From Clostridia bacterium (GTDB lineage: Bacteria > Bacillota > Clostridia > Oscillospirales > Acutalibacteraceae), in contig JAFYLD010000044.1 in NCBI GenBank assembly GCA_017537245.1, forward strand, positions 1 to 47,970: a stretch of DNA of 47,970 nt, in the 5' to 3' direction. This document shows positions 17,150 to 25,586 of the stretch, in pieces (the stretch's first letter is position 1; every line of letters begins with the position of its first letter). Below the pieces are notes generated by a model that did no database searches, was not told where the DNA came from, and saw only the letters and a list, made by a program, of their open reading frames with translations. The position numbers and the translations under genes were made by a program.

Positions 17150-17884
17150 ATGAAAAAGATACTTAGCATATTGTTGTGTGGTATTATCGCATTAAGTCTT
17201 TCTGCTTGCGGAGAGTTTGAAGAGGTTACTAGCGAGCCTGTTACAAGCGAGATCGTGAGCGATACAAGTTCACAAGAAAAAGTTGAAATAAAGATCCCTG
17301 AAATAAAATCAGAAGATGACGTTATGCCGTCATACGTTGACATTAGTCTTTATGATGAAGAAAACTATTCTGATATATATCTAGGTAAGAACTTTAAGTT
17401 CAAGGTGACTTATGCAGGTAGCGCCATCAAATTACCTTGGACATATAAAGATATGATAGAAGACGGCTGGAAATTGATAGCATCGGACGAATATAACGAA
17501 AATTCGCAAATAATGGCCGGTAAATCAATAACAGTAGAGTTTGACAATGAATATGGTAAAAAAATTACTGCAGTTTTCCACAACGGAACAAAATCTTCAT
17601 TGTTACTTAAAGAATGCCCTATAGTTAAGTTTGTTATAAAAGAAAACGGACTTAACGTGCCTGAATCGGCTTATGGTCAGTTCTGGGTTAATGGTGTAAG
17701 TAATTTATCTGCTATAACCGATTTAATCGAACTTTTAGGTTCGCCATCACATTTTTATCGCATTAGCGAAAACAAGTATTATTTAGATTGGTTTATTAGC
17801 GCAAGCGACCGCAGAAGCGGTATTACCGTTTATGTAGATACTGCCGAAGACCATATTGACGCAATAGAATTTTCGCTTTACTAA
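17150..17884 (+). CDS. predicted lipoprotein, unknown function
   Basis: A 244-residue protein with a lipoprotein signal peptide (MKKILSILLCGIIALSLSAC, lipobox LSAC with Cys20) and a Glu/Ser/Thr-rich spacer, then a folded domain of about 180 residues. The domain contains FKVTYAGSAIKLPWTYKDM and a late LIELLGSPSHFYRI. I do not recognise the family. A ribosome-binding site (AGGAGGA) lies upstream, 11 bases after ribF. It sits between ribF and DUF1015 and may be co-transcribed with both. Confidence 0.75.
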   Translation: MKKILSILLCGIIALSLSACGEFEEVTSEPVTSEIVSDTSSQEKVEIKIPEIKSEDDVMPSYVDISLYDEENYSDIYLGKNFKFKVTYAGSAIKLPWTYKDMIEDGWKLIASDEYNENSQIMAGKSITVEFDNEYGKKITAVFHNGTKSSLLLKECPIVKFVIKENGLNVPESAYGQFWVNGVSNLSAITDLIELLGSPSHFYRISENKYYLDWFISASDRRSGITVYVDTAEDHIDAIEFSLY

Positions 17885-17896
17885 TGAGGTGATATT

Positions 17897-19096
17897 ATGA
17901 AATATAACCATTCTTTCTCACCTGCAGATATTTTGTTGCCAAAAAGTGATTTTGAGTCTTGGGCAACGATAGCTTGCGATCAATATACCTCTGAACCGGA
18001 ATATTGGGAAAAAGCAAAACAGGCCGCAGGCGATAAACCATCGGCACTAAATATAATCTTGCCAGAGGTTTATTTATCAAAAGATAATAGCGAACGTATA
18101 AATCAGATAAACTGTAATATGCAAGAATATCTTGACAGCAATATATTTAACGAATATTCTAACGCGCTAATTTACGTTGTGCGCACTCAACCCGACGGTC
18201 GAGAGCGTTTTGGTTTGGTAGGTAAGATAGACCTTGAGTGTTATGATTATCGCTCAGGCTCAAATGCCGAAATCCGCGCTACCGAGCAAACTGTGTTATC
18301 GCGAATTCCACCGCGAGTAGAAATTCGTAAAGATGCTCCACTTGAATTACCACACGTAATGCTGCTTTTTGACGACGTGGAGAATACTGTTTTTGAAAAC
18401 TGTTGGCATAATCAAAGCAAATTTCAAAAGGTTTACGATTTTGATTTAATGTGTGGCGGCGGTCATATAGACGGCTATCTTTTAGACGAAGAAACTAAAC
18501 GTGCAATATTATCACAACTAGAAACATTAAAACAAAAAAATAACGGATTTTTGTTCTGCGTAGGCGACGGTAATCACTCGCTTGCTACCGCAAAAGAGTG
18601 TTACAACCAAAATCCTACCGAAAAATCACGTTACGCGTTAGCTGAGATAGTAAATATTCATGATAACGCTTTGGATTTTGAGCCAATTTATCGCGTGGTA
18701 TTCGGCGTTGATCCGGAGGCATTGCTTAACGACTTTGTAAACACTGTTGGCGAGAGTAACGAAAAAGACGGCCAATTATTTACTTTTGTTTATGGCGATA
18801 AAGTAAGTAAAAGATGGATGAAACCTACCTCTAAATTAGCGGTTGGTACGTTGCAAACGTTTCTTGATAACTACGCCCAAGAGCATCCCGAAGCTGAAAT
18901 TGACTATATTCATGGTGAGGAATCACTTGGTAAATTAGCTTCGCGTGAAAACACTATAGGATTTTTATTTGGTGGCATGCAAAAATACGAGCTATTTGAT
19001 GCGGTGCGCGCCGACGGTTCGCTTCCTAGAAAAACATTTTCAATGGGACACGCCGACGACAAGCGTTTTTATATTGAGGCTAGAAAAATTAAATAA
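17897..19096 (+). CDS. DUF1015 family protein
   Basis: A 399-residue cytoplasmic protein of the DUF1015 family. It has the N-terminal segment PADILLPKSDFESWATIACDQYTS and the hallmark VGDGNHSLATAKECYNQNP. The family is widespread in Clostridia; its biochemical function was not established as far as I know, although the conserved GDGNH motif suggests an enzyme. AATGAGGTGATATT precedes the ATG. It is the last gene before the hairpin/promoter at 19102-19145. Confidence 0.85.
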   Translation: MKYNHSFSPADILLPKSDFESWATIACDQYTSEPEYWEKAKQAAGDKPSALNIILPEVYLSKDNSERINQINCNMQEYLDSNIFNEYSNALIYVVRTQPDGRERFGLVGKIDLECYDYRSGSNAEIRATEQTVLSRIPPRVEIRKDAPLELPHVMLLFDDVENTVFENCWHNQSKFQKVYDFDLMCGGGHIDGYLLDEETKRAILSQLETLKQKNNGFLFCVGDGNHSLATAKECYNQNPTEKSRYALAEIVNIHDNALDFEPIYRVVFGVDPEALLNDFVNTVGESNEKDGQLFTFVYGDKVSKRWMKPTSKLAVGTLQTFLDNYAQEHPEAEIDYIHGEESLGKLASRENTIGFLFGGMQKYELFDAVRADGSLPRKTFSMGHADDKRFYIEARKIK

Positions 19097-19101
19097 TTAC
19101 A

Positions 19102-19143
19102 ATACCCTTTTTATCTTGACAAAGTCGTGATAAAAAGGGTATT
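19102..19143 (+). terminator. hairpin after the DUF1015 gene
   Basis: AATACCCTTTTTATC (19102 onward) is inverted as GATAAAAAGGGTATT ending at 19143. The loop is about 13 nt and only ATG-rich sequence follows instead of a T-run, so termination may be weak. The promoter at 19116-19145 lies inside the same bases. Confidence 0.45.
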
Positions 19144-19145
19144 AT
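19116..19145 (+). promoter_or_regulatory. promoter of the MBOAT/DHHW operon
   Basis: TTGACA (19116-19121), 18-bp spacer, TATTAT (19140-19145). The predicted start near 19152 gives a leader of about 30 nt. The -35 box lies in the loop and the -10 box at the base of the hairpin at 19102-19143. Confidence 0.7.
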
Positions 19146-19183
19146 GTTTATATATAAATATAATATAAAAGGAGGATTGCGGT

Positions 19184-20590
19184 ATGGTGTTTTCGTCACT
19201 TGAGTTTTTGTTTTTTTACCTGCCGGCAGTTCTTCTTATTTATTTTTTAATACCTACCAAATTTTTAGCGGCAAGAAATCTTATGTTGCTTATAGTAAGC
19301 TTGCTGTTTTATGGTTGGAGCGAGCCGTCGTATATATGGATAATGTTTTTATCTATCGCGGTGGATTATACCTGCGGCCGACTTGTCGGCAAGTACAAAC
19401 AAACCGCGCCAAAGAAAGCAAAGGCCGCGCTTGTTGCAAGCATAGTTATCAACGTGAGTATTTTGGCGTTTTTTAAATACGCCGATTTTATTATCGAGAA
19501 TCTATCGTTAATACCTATCTTTTCGGGTCTAAAACCGCTAGGGTTAACCCTTCCTGTTGGCATTTCGTTTTACACATTCCAAACAATGTCTTATACGCTA
19601 GACGTTTATTTAGGCGAAGCAAAAGTGCAAAAAAACGTGGCGATATTCGGCTCGTACGTAACAATGTTTCCGCAACTTATTGCAGGACCTATCGTGCGTT
19701 ATCGCGACGTTGACGATGCGTTGCGTTCTCGCCAACACACTCTAGAAAACGTAGCGGCAGGCATAAAACGTTTTGTATGCGGTTTAGCAAAAAAAGTGTT
19801 GCTTGCCAATACCGCCGGCGCTTTTTACGAGAGTTTTGTGAGTGGTGTAGAAAGTAGTCCTAGCGTTTTAGGCGCGTGGATGGGCGTAGTGTTTTTTGCT
19901 TTTCAAATTTATTTTGATTTTTCGGGTTATTCCGATATGGCGATAGGTCTAGGCAAAATAATGGGATTCAACTTCCCTGAAAACTTTAATTACCCATATA
20001 TTTCAAAAAGCATTACCGACTTTTGGCGCAGATGGCACATAACGCTTTCTACCTGGTTCCGCGAGTACGTTTACATACCGCTAGGCGGCAACCGAAAGGG
20101 TAAGTCACGCACCTTTATCAATCTTATTATTGTATGGTTTTTAACGGGACTTTGGCATGGCGCTAGTTGGAATTTTGTGCTTTGGGGACTTTATTTTGCG
20201 GTGATACTCATTGTAGAAAAAGCCTTTTTAGGCAAGTTGCTTTCAAAGTTACCGGCATTTTTATCGCATCTATATGCAATAATTCTCATAGTGTTTGGTT
20301 GGTTTATTTTTATATGGTGCGATCTTCAAAATCCTGGCGAATACCTATCAGCACTGTTTACGTCAAGCCTTGTTTCACAAATTGCGATATACGACCTATT
20401 ACGTGGTTTGTTGTTCCTTGCAATTCTTATTATTGCATCAACAAAATTACCATACACTGTTTATTGCAAGTTAAAAGATAAAACCTATTTTGGAGTAGTT
20501 TTAGGTCTGGCTTTACCGGTTGTAATCTTGCTTTGTACGGCTTATCTTGTTGACTCGTCGTATAATCCGTTCCTCTATTTTAGATTTTGA
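19184..20590 (+). CDS. MBOAT-family O-acyltransferase (AlgI/DltB-like)
   Basis: A 468-residue polytopic membrane protein of the MBOAT class, which moves acyl groups across or within the membrane for transfer to surface polymers. Visible marks are LPVGISFYTFQTMSYTLDVY, FPQLIAGPIVRY, FDFSGYSDMAIGLGKIMGF, FWRRWHITLSTWFREYVYIPLGG and FLTGLWHGASWNF, which holds the conserved His. About ten helices are expected. AAAAGGAGGA precedes the ATG. It is followed by two DHHW-type proteins, the same pairing as in AlgI with AlgJ/AlgX. The acetylated polymer is unknown. Confidence 0.92.
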   Translation: MVFSSLEFLFFYLPAVLLIYFLIPTKFLAARNLMLLIVSLLFYGWSEPSYIWIMFLSIAVDYTCGRLVGKYKQTAPKKAKAALVASIVINVSILAFFKYADFIIENLSLIPIFSGLKPLGLTLPVGISFYTFQTMSYTLDVYLGEAKVQKNVAIFGSYVTMFPQLIAGPIVRYRDVDDALRSRQHTLENVAAGIKRFVCGLAKKVLLANTAGAFYESFVSGVESSPSVLGAWMGVVFFAFQIYFDFSGYSDMAIGLGKIMGFNFPENFNYPYISKSITDFWRRWHITLSTWFREYVYIPLGGNRKGKSRTFINLIIVWFLTGLWHGASWNFVLWGLYFAVILIVEKAFLGKLLSKLPAFLSHLYAIILIVFGWFIFIWCDLQNPGEYLSALFTSSLVSQIAIYDLLRGLLFLAILIIASTKLPYTVYCKLKDKTYFGVVLGLALPVVILLCTAYLVDSSYNPFLYFRF

Positions 20591-20617
20591 GTAAATTTTA
20601 AAAAGGAAATGATAAAA

Positions 20618-22144
20618 ATGAAACTTTTTGTTCGTATTATAGCAATAATTTTATCTGTTGCATTAATGCTTTCATTATGTGCGTGCAGTGACGAGGTAGT
20701 AGACACAACCTCTACTGTCGATGCTAATTCTAGTGTTGCCGATAAAGTTGAAGAACAAGATTCAAACTTAGACGCATCTTCAACCGATAGTCAAGTTGCC
20801 TCTTCAAATAATACACCAAGCAACAATAGTTCTATTGTAGAAAATAATTCTAGCGAAACCTCGAACGTGTCTAGTGTCGAGAGTGAAGTTATAACAAATT
20901 CAAACGCTAGCGCACAGCCTACAATTACTCTATTTGCCCCGGTTGCTAACGATATTTTTATAATAGGCGGTAGTTGTTCAAATAATACCGAGTATATACA
21001 AATTAGCGGTGATAGTGTAAAAACACAAAAGGTTGTTCCCGCTCGCGGTAAAGATAAGAGCTATTTTACCGCACAGGTAAAAGTAAATACCAGCGATTAC
21101 GTGTTTATCCAAACCAAAGAGAAGGGCAAGGATCTTTCTGGCGAGGTTAAAAAATACGTCAACGTTAGAAGTGGTATTACTAATATGATGACTTCTAGTG
21201 ACTATCAACCGGTTTTTGGTCTTGACAGCCGTATTCATTTTTATAGCGCAATTTTAACCTATAGCAAGTCTAATTTCCTTTCAAGCGCAGAAAAACAATA
21301 TGCAAAGCAAAACATTTCAGATACAGTAAAAGCGGCAAAATCGGTTGGCGCCGAGGTAATATACTTGGTAGTGCCTTCTTCAGCGGCAGTTTATCCCGAA
21401 AGCGTACCTAGTGAATACAAAGCGGCATCGGGCGAAACACTCTATAAGTCGTTTAAAAGTATTGCCGAAGAGAGCGGTGCTACTGTGCTTTATCCGCTAG
21501 ACGATATGAAAGCGCACAAAAATGATGGCGACGGTTACAAGATATATAGCCACAGTGATTCTCACTGGACTACCTACGGCGCATATTTTGGCGTAAATTC
21601 ACTTATGACCAAGATTTCGGCAAAATATCCATCAGCCAAACCTCGTACAGTAAGCGAAATGGGATTTTATACCACCGAGCTTTATGGTGGTGACGCGCTA
21701 TTTTCGTTTGGTGATTATAAGGGATTCGAAAATTATAGCGATGCCGCATCTACCAAAGGTGAGACAAGTGTAACGGGTATTATGGAACTTACCACCCTCT
21801 ATAATTTAAAGATGCCTACCGATACGCTAACAACCATCACACGTGGCAAAAAGAGTATATATCTTACAAAAGATAATGCCGATAAATACGACTTTACCAA
21901 CAAAAACGGCTCAGGACTACCTACCGCCGTTATAACACGTGACTCTTTCGGTAGAACTACGTTTGATATGGTAAACGACCGTTTTAGTGAGGTTACTTGG
22001 CTTGCCGAAAATGATTTTAGCAGCACCATAAGCGCAATAGAAGAAAACAAACCAAATTACGTAATATACATTGTATCAGAGCGAAATTTGTATAAGGTTA
22101 TGATGAATAACTCAAACATGTCGCTTGTAAATCTTTTTAAATAA
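20618..22144 (+). CDS. secreted lipoprotein with DHHW/AlgX-like SGNH domain
   Basis: About 508 residues: a lipoprotein signal ending LMLSLCAC, a Ser/Asn/Thr-rich spacer (about residues 25-95), a beta-domain, then an SGNH-hydrolase-like domain of the AlgX/AlgJ kind. Key motifs are SHSDSHWTTYGAYFGVNSLM, which holds the Asp/His pair, and TAVITRDSFG, which holds the putative Ser nucleophile. I prefer the ATG at 20618, spaced about 11 bases from AAAAGGAA, over the ATG at 20609, which is almost on top of it. It probably accepts the acyl group from the MBOAT partner and transfers it to a surface glycan. Confidence 0.85.
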   Translation: MKLFVRIIAIILSVALMLSLCACSDEVVDTTSTVDANSSVADKVEEQDSNLDASSTDSQVASSNNTPSNNSSIVENNSSETSNVSSVESEVITNSNASAQPTITLFAPVANDIFIIGGSCSNNTEYIQISGDSVKTQKVVPARGKDKSYFTAQVKVNTSDYVFIQTKEKGKDLSGEVKKYVNVRSGITNMMTSSDYQPVFGLDSRIHFYSAILTYSKSNFLSSAEKQYAKQNISDTVKAAKSVGAEVIYLVVPSSAAVYPESVPSEYKAASGETLYKSFKSIAEESGATVLYPLDDMKAHKNDGDGYKIYSHSDSHWTTYGAYFGVNSLMTKISAKYPSAKPRTVSEMGFYTTELYGGDALFSFGDYKGFENYSDAASTKGETSVTGIMELTTLYNLKMPTDTLTTITRGKKSIYLTKDNADKYDFTNKNGSGLPTAVITRDSFGRTTFDMVNDRFSEVTWLAENDFSSTISAIEENKPNYVIYIVSERNLYKVMMNNSNMSLVNLFK

Positions 22145-22145
22145 T

Positions 22146-23255
22146 ATGAATAAAAAAATAAATATATTGACCATCGTTTCTAGCTCGCTTGTAATAGTGG
22201 TTATGGCAGTTATGTTTTTTGCAACGCCTGCAAAAGACGTATCACAAAAAGAAAATCGCGCTTTATCACAAGCGCCAACGTTTAGCGCCGATAAATTGCT
22301 TTCGGGCGAGTATACGTCTGATTTGGCGTTGTATATAAGCGACCAATTTCCCGCAAGAGACGAGTTTGTGTCGGTAAAAGCTTATAGCGAATTAGCGCTC
22401 GGCAAGGGAGAAAATAACGGCGTTATATATACCGATAATGATATACTTATACCTCGTGATGAAATAAAAGAAAACAGATTGTCCGCAAACTTGCAAGCGA
22501 TAGCAGATTTTAAAAAGATGACGAGCGCGCAGGTTTGTGTTGCGGTTTTGCCGCGCACGGTAGACGTTTTTGCTGAATATTTACCACAAAGTTATCCTGT
22601 GCAAGAAAACAATAAACTTTGGCAAGATTATTACGTTTTAGCAAAGCAGTACGGTGTTACTGCCCCTAATTTGTATGACAAGTTGTGTGATGGTAACAAT
22701 TATTATCACACCGACCATCACTATAATATCTACGGCGCTTACGATACGTATGCTTTACTAGGCGATGCGTTAGGATTCGCACCTAAAAAGCTAGAATTTT
22801 TTAAGAGTGAAAAGGTCGCAGACGATTTTTGCGGTACCGCTATGCGCACGTCTGGATTTTATAACGCGCCAAAAGATGAGATAACGCTACTTCGCTATGA
22901 TGGTGACGAGGATTATACTATAATGGCCGACGGTAAAGAGATTGCGCTTTATGATAAGTCGCGACTTTCTACTACCGATAAATACGCAGTTTTCTTGGGC
23001 GGTAATCACGCGCGCGTTGATATTACGCTTGGCGAAAACAGACCAAAACTTTTACTAATTCGTGATAGTTTTGCCGATTCGTTAGCGCCTTTTTTGGCGA
23101 TTCACTATGATTTAGTGATGATAGACCTTAGATATTTTACAGGCAACGTTCAACAAATAGTGGCAGAGGAAAATATACAGCAGGCGCTAATCCTCGAGAG
23201 CATGAGCGAATTTGCCACTACCAAAAATATTTCATTTCTTAAAAGAGGTGTATAA
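22146..23255 (+). CDS. DHHW-family membrane-anchored SGNH-like protein
   Basis: A 369-residue protein with one N-terminal transmembrane segment and an extracellular DHHW/AlgJ-like domain. Motifs are QFPARDEFVSVKAYSE, YYHTDHHYNIYGAYDTYALL (the family DHHW reads DHHY here) and LLLIRDSFADSLAPFLA. It begins one base after the previous stop, in the MBOAT operon. Having two SGNH-like partners suggests either two acceptors or a two-step relay. Confidence 0.87.
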   Translation: MNKKINILTIVSSSLVIVVMAVMFFATPAKDVSQKENRALSQAPTFSADKLLSGEYTSDLALYISDQFPARDEFVSVKAYSELALGKGENNGVIYTDNDILIPRDEIKENRLSANLQAIADFKKMTSAQVCVAVLPRTVDVFAEYLPQSYPVQENNKLWQDYYVLAKQYGVTAPNLYDKLCDGNNYYHTDHHYNIYGAYDTYALLGDALGFAPKKLEFFKSEKVADDFCGTAMRTSGFYNAPKDEITLLRYDGDEDYTIMADGKEIALYDKSRLSTTDKYAVFLGGNHARVDITLGENRPKLLLIRDSFADSLAPFLAIHYDLVMIDLRYFTGNVQQIVAEENIQQALILESMSEFATTKNISFLKRGV

Positions 23256-23257
23256 TC

Positions 23258-23767
23258 TTGAAAAAGATAATTGCGATTTTAATAAGCTTGTTAATGTTTT
23301 TTTGTATAGCGTGTAGCGAATCAGAAAGCAGCAGTTTTACCGAGGGTACTACCTGCGAGCAAATTTTAAATGCGGCGGTAGGTGTTAAAGATTACGACAA
23401 CGTCGAACAGTATATAAAAGGCAAAACCGATTTAGACAGTTATACGATGTCTATGTGGGCAGACGGATTGTTTGCCGAGTGCGAAGAGTTCGATTTGCTT
23501 TCTGATTATGCTATTTGTTATAGCAAAGATAACACTACCTATGAAATATCGGTGCTAAAAGCCAAAAGTACAGATGACGTTTCAAAAATCGAGTCACTCC
23601 TCGAAAGACGTAAACAAACGTTAGAAGGTGGCACAAAAGCGGCATACGATCCAAATTTTAAAAAGCTAATGCAAAATTCAAAAATAGAAACCTGCGGCGA
23701 GTATGTAATTTTTATTTTGACCGATGATAACGATGCGGTAAAAGACGCGATAGAAAAATTAAAATAA
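23258..23767 (+). CDS. DUF4358 lipoprotein
   Basis: A 169-residue lipoprotein (signal MKKIIAILISLLMFFCIAC) with a DUF4358 domain. The typical core is ILNAAVGVKDYDNVEQYIKG followed by SDYAICYSKDNTTYEISVLKA and KIESLLERRKQTLE. The start is TTG at 23258 or the adjacent codons after AAAGAGGTG. DUF4358 proteins commonly follow MBOAT/DHHW operons in gut Clostridia; their role is not known. It is the last gene before a strong terminator. Confidence 0.85.
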   Translation: MKKIIAILISLLMFFCIACSESESSSFTEGTTCEQILNAAVGVKDYDNVEQYIKGKTDLDSYTMSMWADGLFAECEEFDLLSDYAICYSKDNTTYEISVLKAKSTDDVSKIESLLERRKQTLEGGTKAAYDPNFKKLMQNSKIETCGEYVIFILTDDNDAVKDAIEKLK

Positions 23768-23773
23768 TACAAA

Positions 23774-23811
23774 TTGGATGGAAATTTTATAATTTCCATC
23801 CAATTTTTTTC
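23774..23811 (+). terminator. terminator of the MBOAT/DHHW operon
   Basis: A long perfect stem, TTGGATGGAAATT with its complement around loop TTAT, followed by TTTTTTTC. The next promoter (23814) starts immediately after it. Confidence 0.92.
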
Positions 23812-23813
23812 GA

Positions 23814-23842
23814 TTGACATAATACGACAGAAATTATATAAT
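23814..23842 (+). promoter_or_regulatory. consensus promoter of the dockerin/cohesin operon
   Basis: A perfect-consensus pair: TTGACA (23814-23819), 17-bp spacer, TATAAT (23837-23842). The leader to the GTG at 23879 is only about 30 nt. Confidence 0.85.
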
Positions 23843-23878
23843 ATAGAATAGAATAATATGGGATAGTATCCGGTTAGG

Positions 23879-25576
23879 GTGAGTAAAGTTTTGCAACACG
23901 CAAAGAAAACGATTAGTTTAATATTGTGTATAATAATAACTGCAATCGGGCTTTTTAATATGCCTGTTCGCGCGATTACATATCCAATGATGGGTGAAAT
24001 ATCAAGTACCAATGGTGAAGCAAAAATATATTCACTAGCGGGTACTACGGGTCATGAGGCAAAGCCTGAAGATAAAAACAAATCAAAGCATCTTATAACG
24101 TTAAAAAACGGCGATATTGTAAAGGTGTTAGGCGAGGCCGTTGACGGCGATGGCGATAAGTGGTATCAAATAAACTATGGCACAAATTTTGAAAACACAG
24201 GTTACGCCGTTATTAATAAAGTCGCACTAAAATATGAGTACGAATACGACGACGATTTTGAAAAAAATCTCGAGAATTTCCCCGAAAGTTATCGCGCAGC
24301 TTTACGAGAATTGCACGCTAAATACCCAAACTGGAAGTTTGTGGCAAATAATTTTGATTTAAGCTTTAAAAAAGCCGTTGAAGCGCAGTATGGCGTTGAT
24401 AACGTAAAAAACACTCGCAAATGGGTAGAGTTTACCTACGGCGGTAACGAGTGGCGCGATATGAGAGCATACAACGAGCAAACAAACACATGGATCAAAC
24501 TAGAAGAGCGTTGGACCTATGCTTCGCGAGAGGCCATAGAGTATTTTATGGACCCACGTAATTCACTCAACGAAGATATGATTTTTGCGTTTATGCAACA
24601 GTCTTATCAAGAAGATGAAAAAATGCAAGATAATATTCGTACCGTTATAAAGGGCACTTTCCTAGAAAACGGCTACGACAAAGACGGTGACGGCAAGATA
24701 GACGGTGACGGCGATAAAAACGCCTATATCGAAGATTTGATAGCCGCTGCCAAGGAAAGCAAGGTTAGTCCTTACGTGCTAGCGGCAACCATAATCGTTG
24801 AGCAGGGCGCAAAGGGCGAGTCAAGTCTTATATCGGGTAAATATCCTGGTTTTGAGGGTTGCTACAATTTCTTTAACTTTGCGGCAAGCGGTAATACGGT
24901 AGACGATATTGCAAAGTCGGGTCTTACCTATGCTAAAAACAATGGTTGGACTTCTCGCACTGCGGCAATAATAGGCGGCGCAAAGAAATATGCCGACGGT
25001 TATATTTCTATCGGACAAGACACCTATTATTACAAGGATTTTAACGTTATAAAAGAGGACTGGGTACATCAGTATGCCACAGCGCTTTACGATGCGTGGA
25101 CCAATGCAAAATATCTTAAAAAAGGTTGTACTACAAGTACCGACGCGGTAATAACCTTCTCGATTCCGGTATATACCGACATGCCACAAAAGGCGTGTCC
25201 GCTACCTGGTACTGCCGCAGATGATGATGGCGATAAGCCAAACGATAACACCGGTGAACAAACACCAAGTACCCCGAGTACACCGTCAACTCCAAGTACA
25301 CCAAGCACTCCATCTACGCCAAGCACACCGTCAACCCCAACGACTCCATCTACACCATCTACTCCCGCAGAGCCTGTAATTAAAAAAGGTGATACAAATA
25401 ACGATGGTAAGATAAATGCGGTCGATTTAGCTGCGGTTAAAATGCATATGTTGGGCGTTAAAAAAATAGATGGTAATTCTTTCAAAGCGGGCGACGTTAA
25501 CGGAGACGGCAACATAAACGCCGTTGATCTAGCAGCTATCAAAATGCACATTTTAGGTGTAAAAACAATTACTTGA
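23879..25576 (+). CDS. secreted glucosaminidase with C-terminal type I dockerin
   Basis: A 565-residue exported protein. Order: signal peptide (about 1-35, ILCIIITAIGLFNMPVRA), SH3-like domain (about 38-120), a glucosaminidase domain (about 140-430) with the likely catalytic Glu in VLAATIIVEQGAKGESSL, a Thr/Ser/Pro linker (about 455-500), and a dockerin. The dockerin has two intact calcium loops starting at Asp505 (DTNNDGKINAVD) and Asp539 (DVNGDGNINAVD), each followed by LAA[VI]KMH[MI]LG. The catalytic part also holds a calcium-loop-like insert, DKDGDGKIDGDGD. It probably cleaves peptidoglycan and docks to a cohesin. The start is GTG, with only weak Shine-Dalgarno sequence. Confidence 0.9.
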   Translation: MSKVLQHAKKTISLILCIIITAIGLFNMPVRAITYPMMGEISSTNGEAKIYSLAGTTGHEAKPEDKNKSKHLITLKNGDIVKVLGEAVDGDGDKWYQINYGTNFENTGYAVINKVALKYEYEYDDDFEKNLENFPESYRAALRELHAKYPNWKFVANNFDLSFKKAVEAQYGVDNVKNTRKWVEFTYGGNEWRDMRAYNEQTNTWIKLEERWTYASREAIEYFMDPRNSLNEDMIFAFMQQSYQEDEKMQDNIRTVIKGTFLENGYDKDGDGKIDGDGDKNAYIEDLIAAAKESKVSPYVLAATIIVEQGAKGESSLISGKYPGFEGCYNFFNFAASGNTVDDIAKSGLTYAKNNGWTSRTAAIIGGAKKYADGYISIGQDTYYYKDFNVIKEDWVHQYATALYDAWTNAKYLKKGCTTSTDAVITFSIPVYTDMPQKACPLPGTAADDDGDKPNDNTGEQTPSTPSTPSTPSTPSTPSTPSTPSTPTTPSTPSTPAEPVIKKGDTNNDGKINAVDLAAVKMHMLGVKKIDGNSFKAGDVNGDGNINAVDLAAIKMHILGVKTIT

Positions 25577-25586
25577 GGTGTAAACT

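Noticed and set aside
23539..24012. Minus-strand frame of 157 codons
   Set aside because: It spans a terminator, the strong plus-strand promoter and the ends of two well supported plus-strand genes.
25087..25551. Minus-strand frame with repeated Gly-Val-Asp units
   Set aside because: It is the complement of the Thr-Pro-Ser linker and dockerin; no start signal and no independent support.
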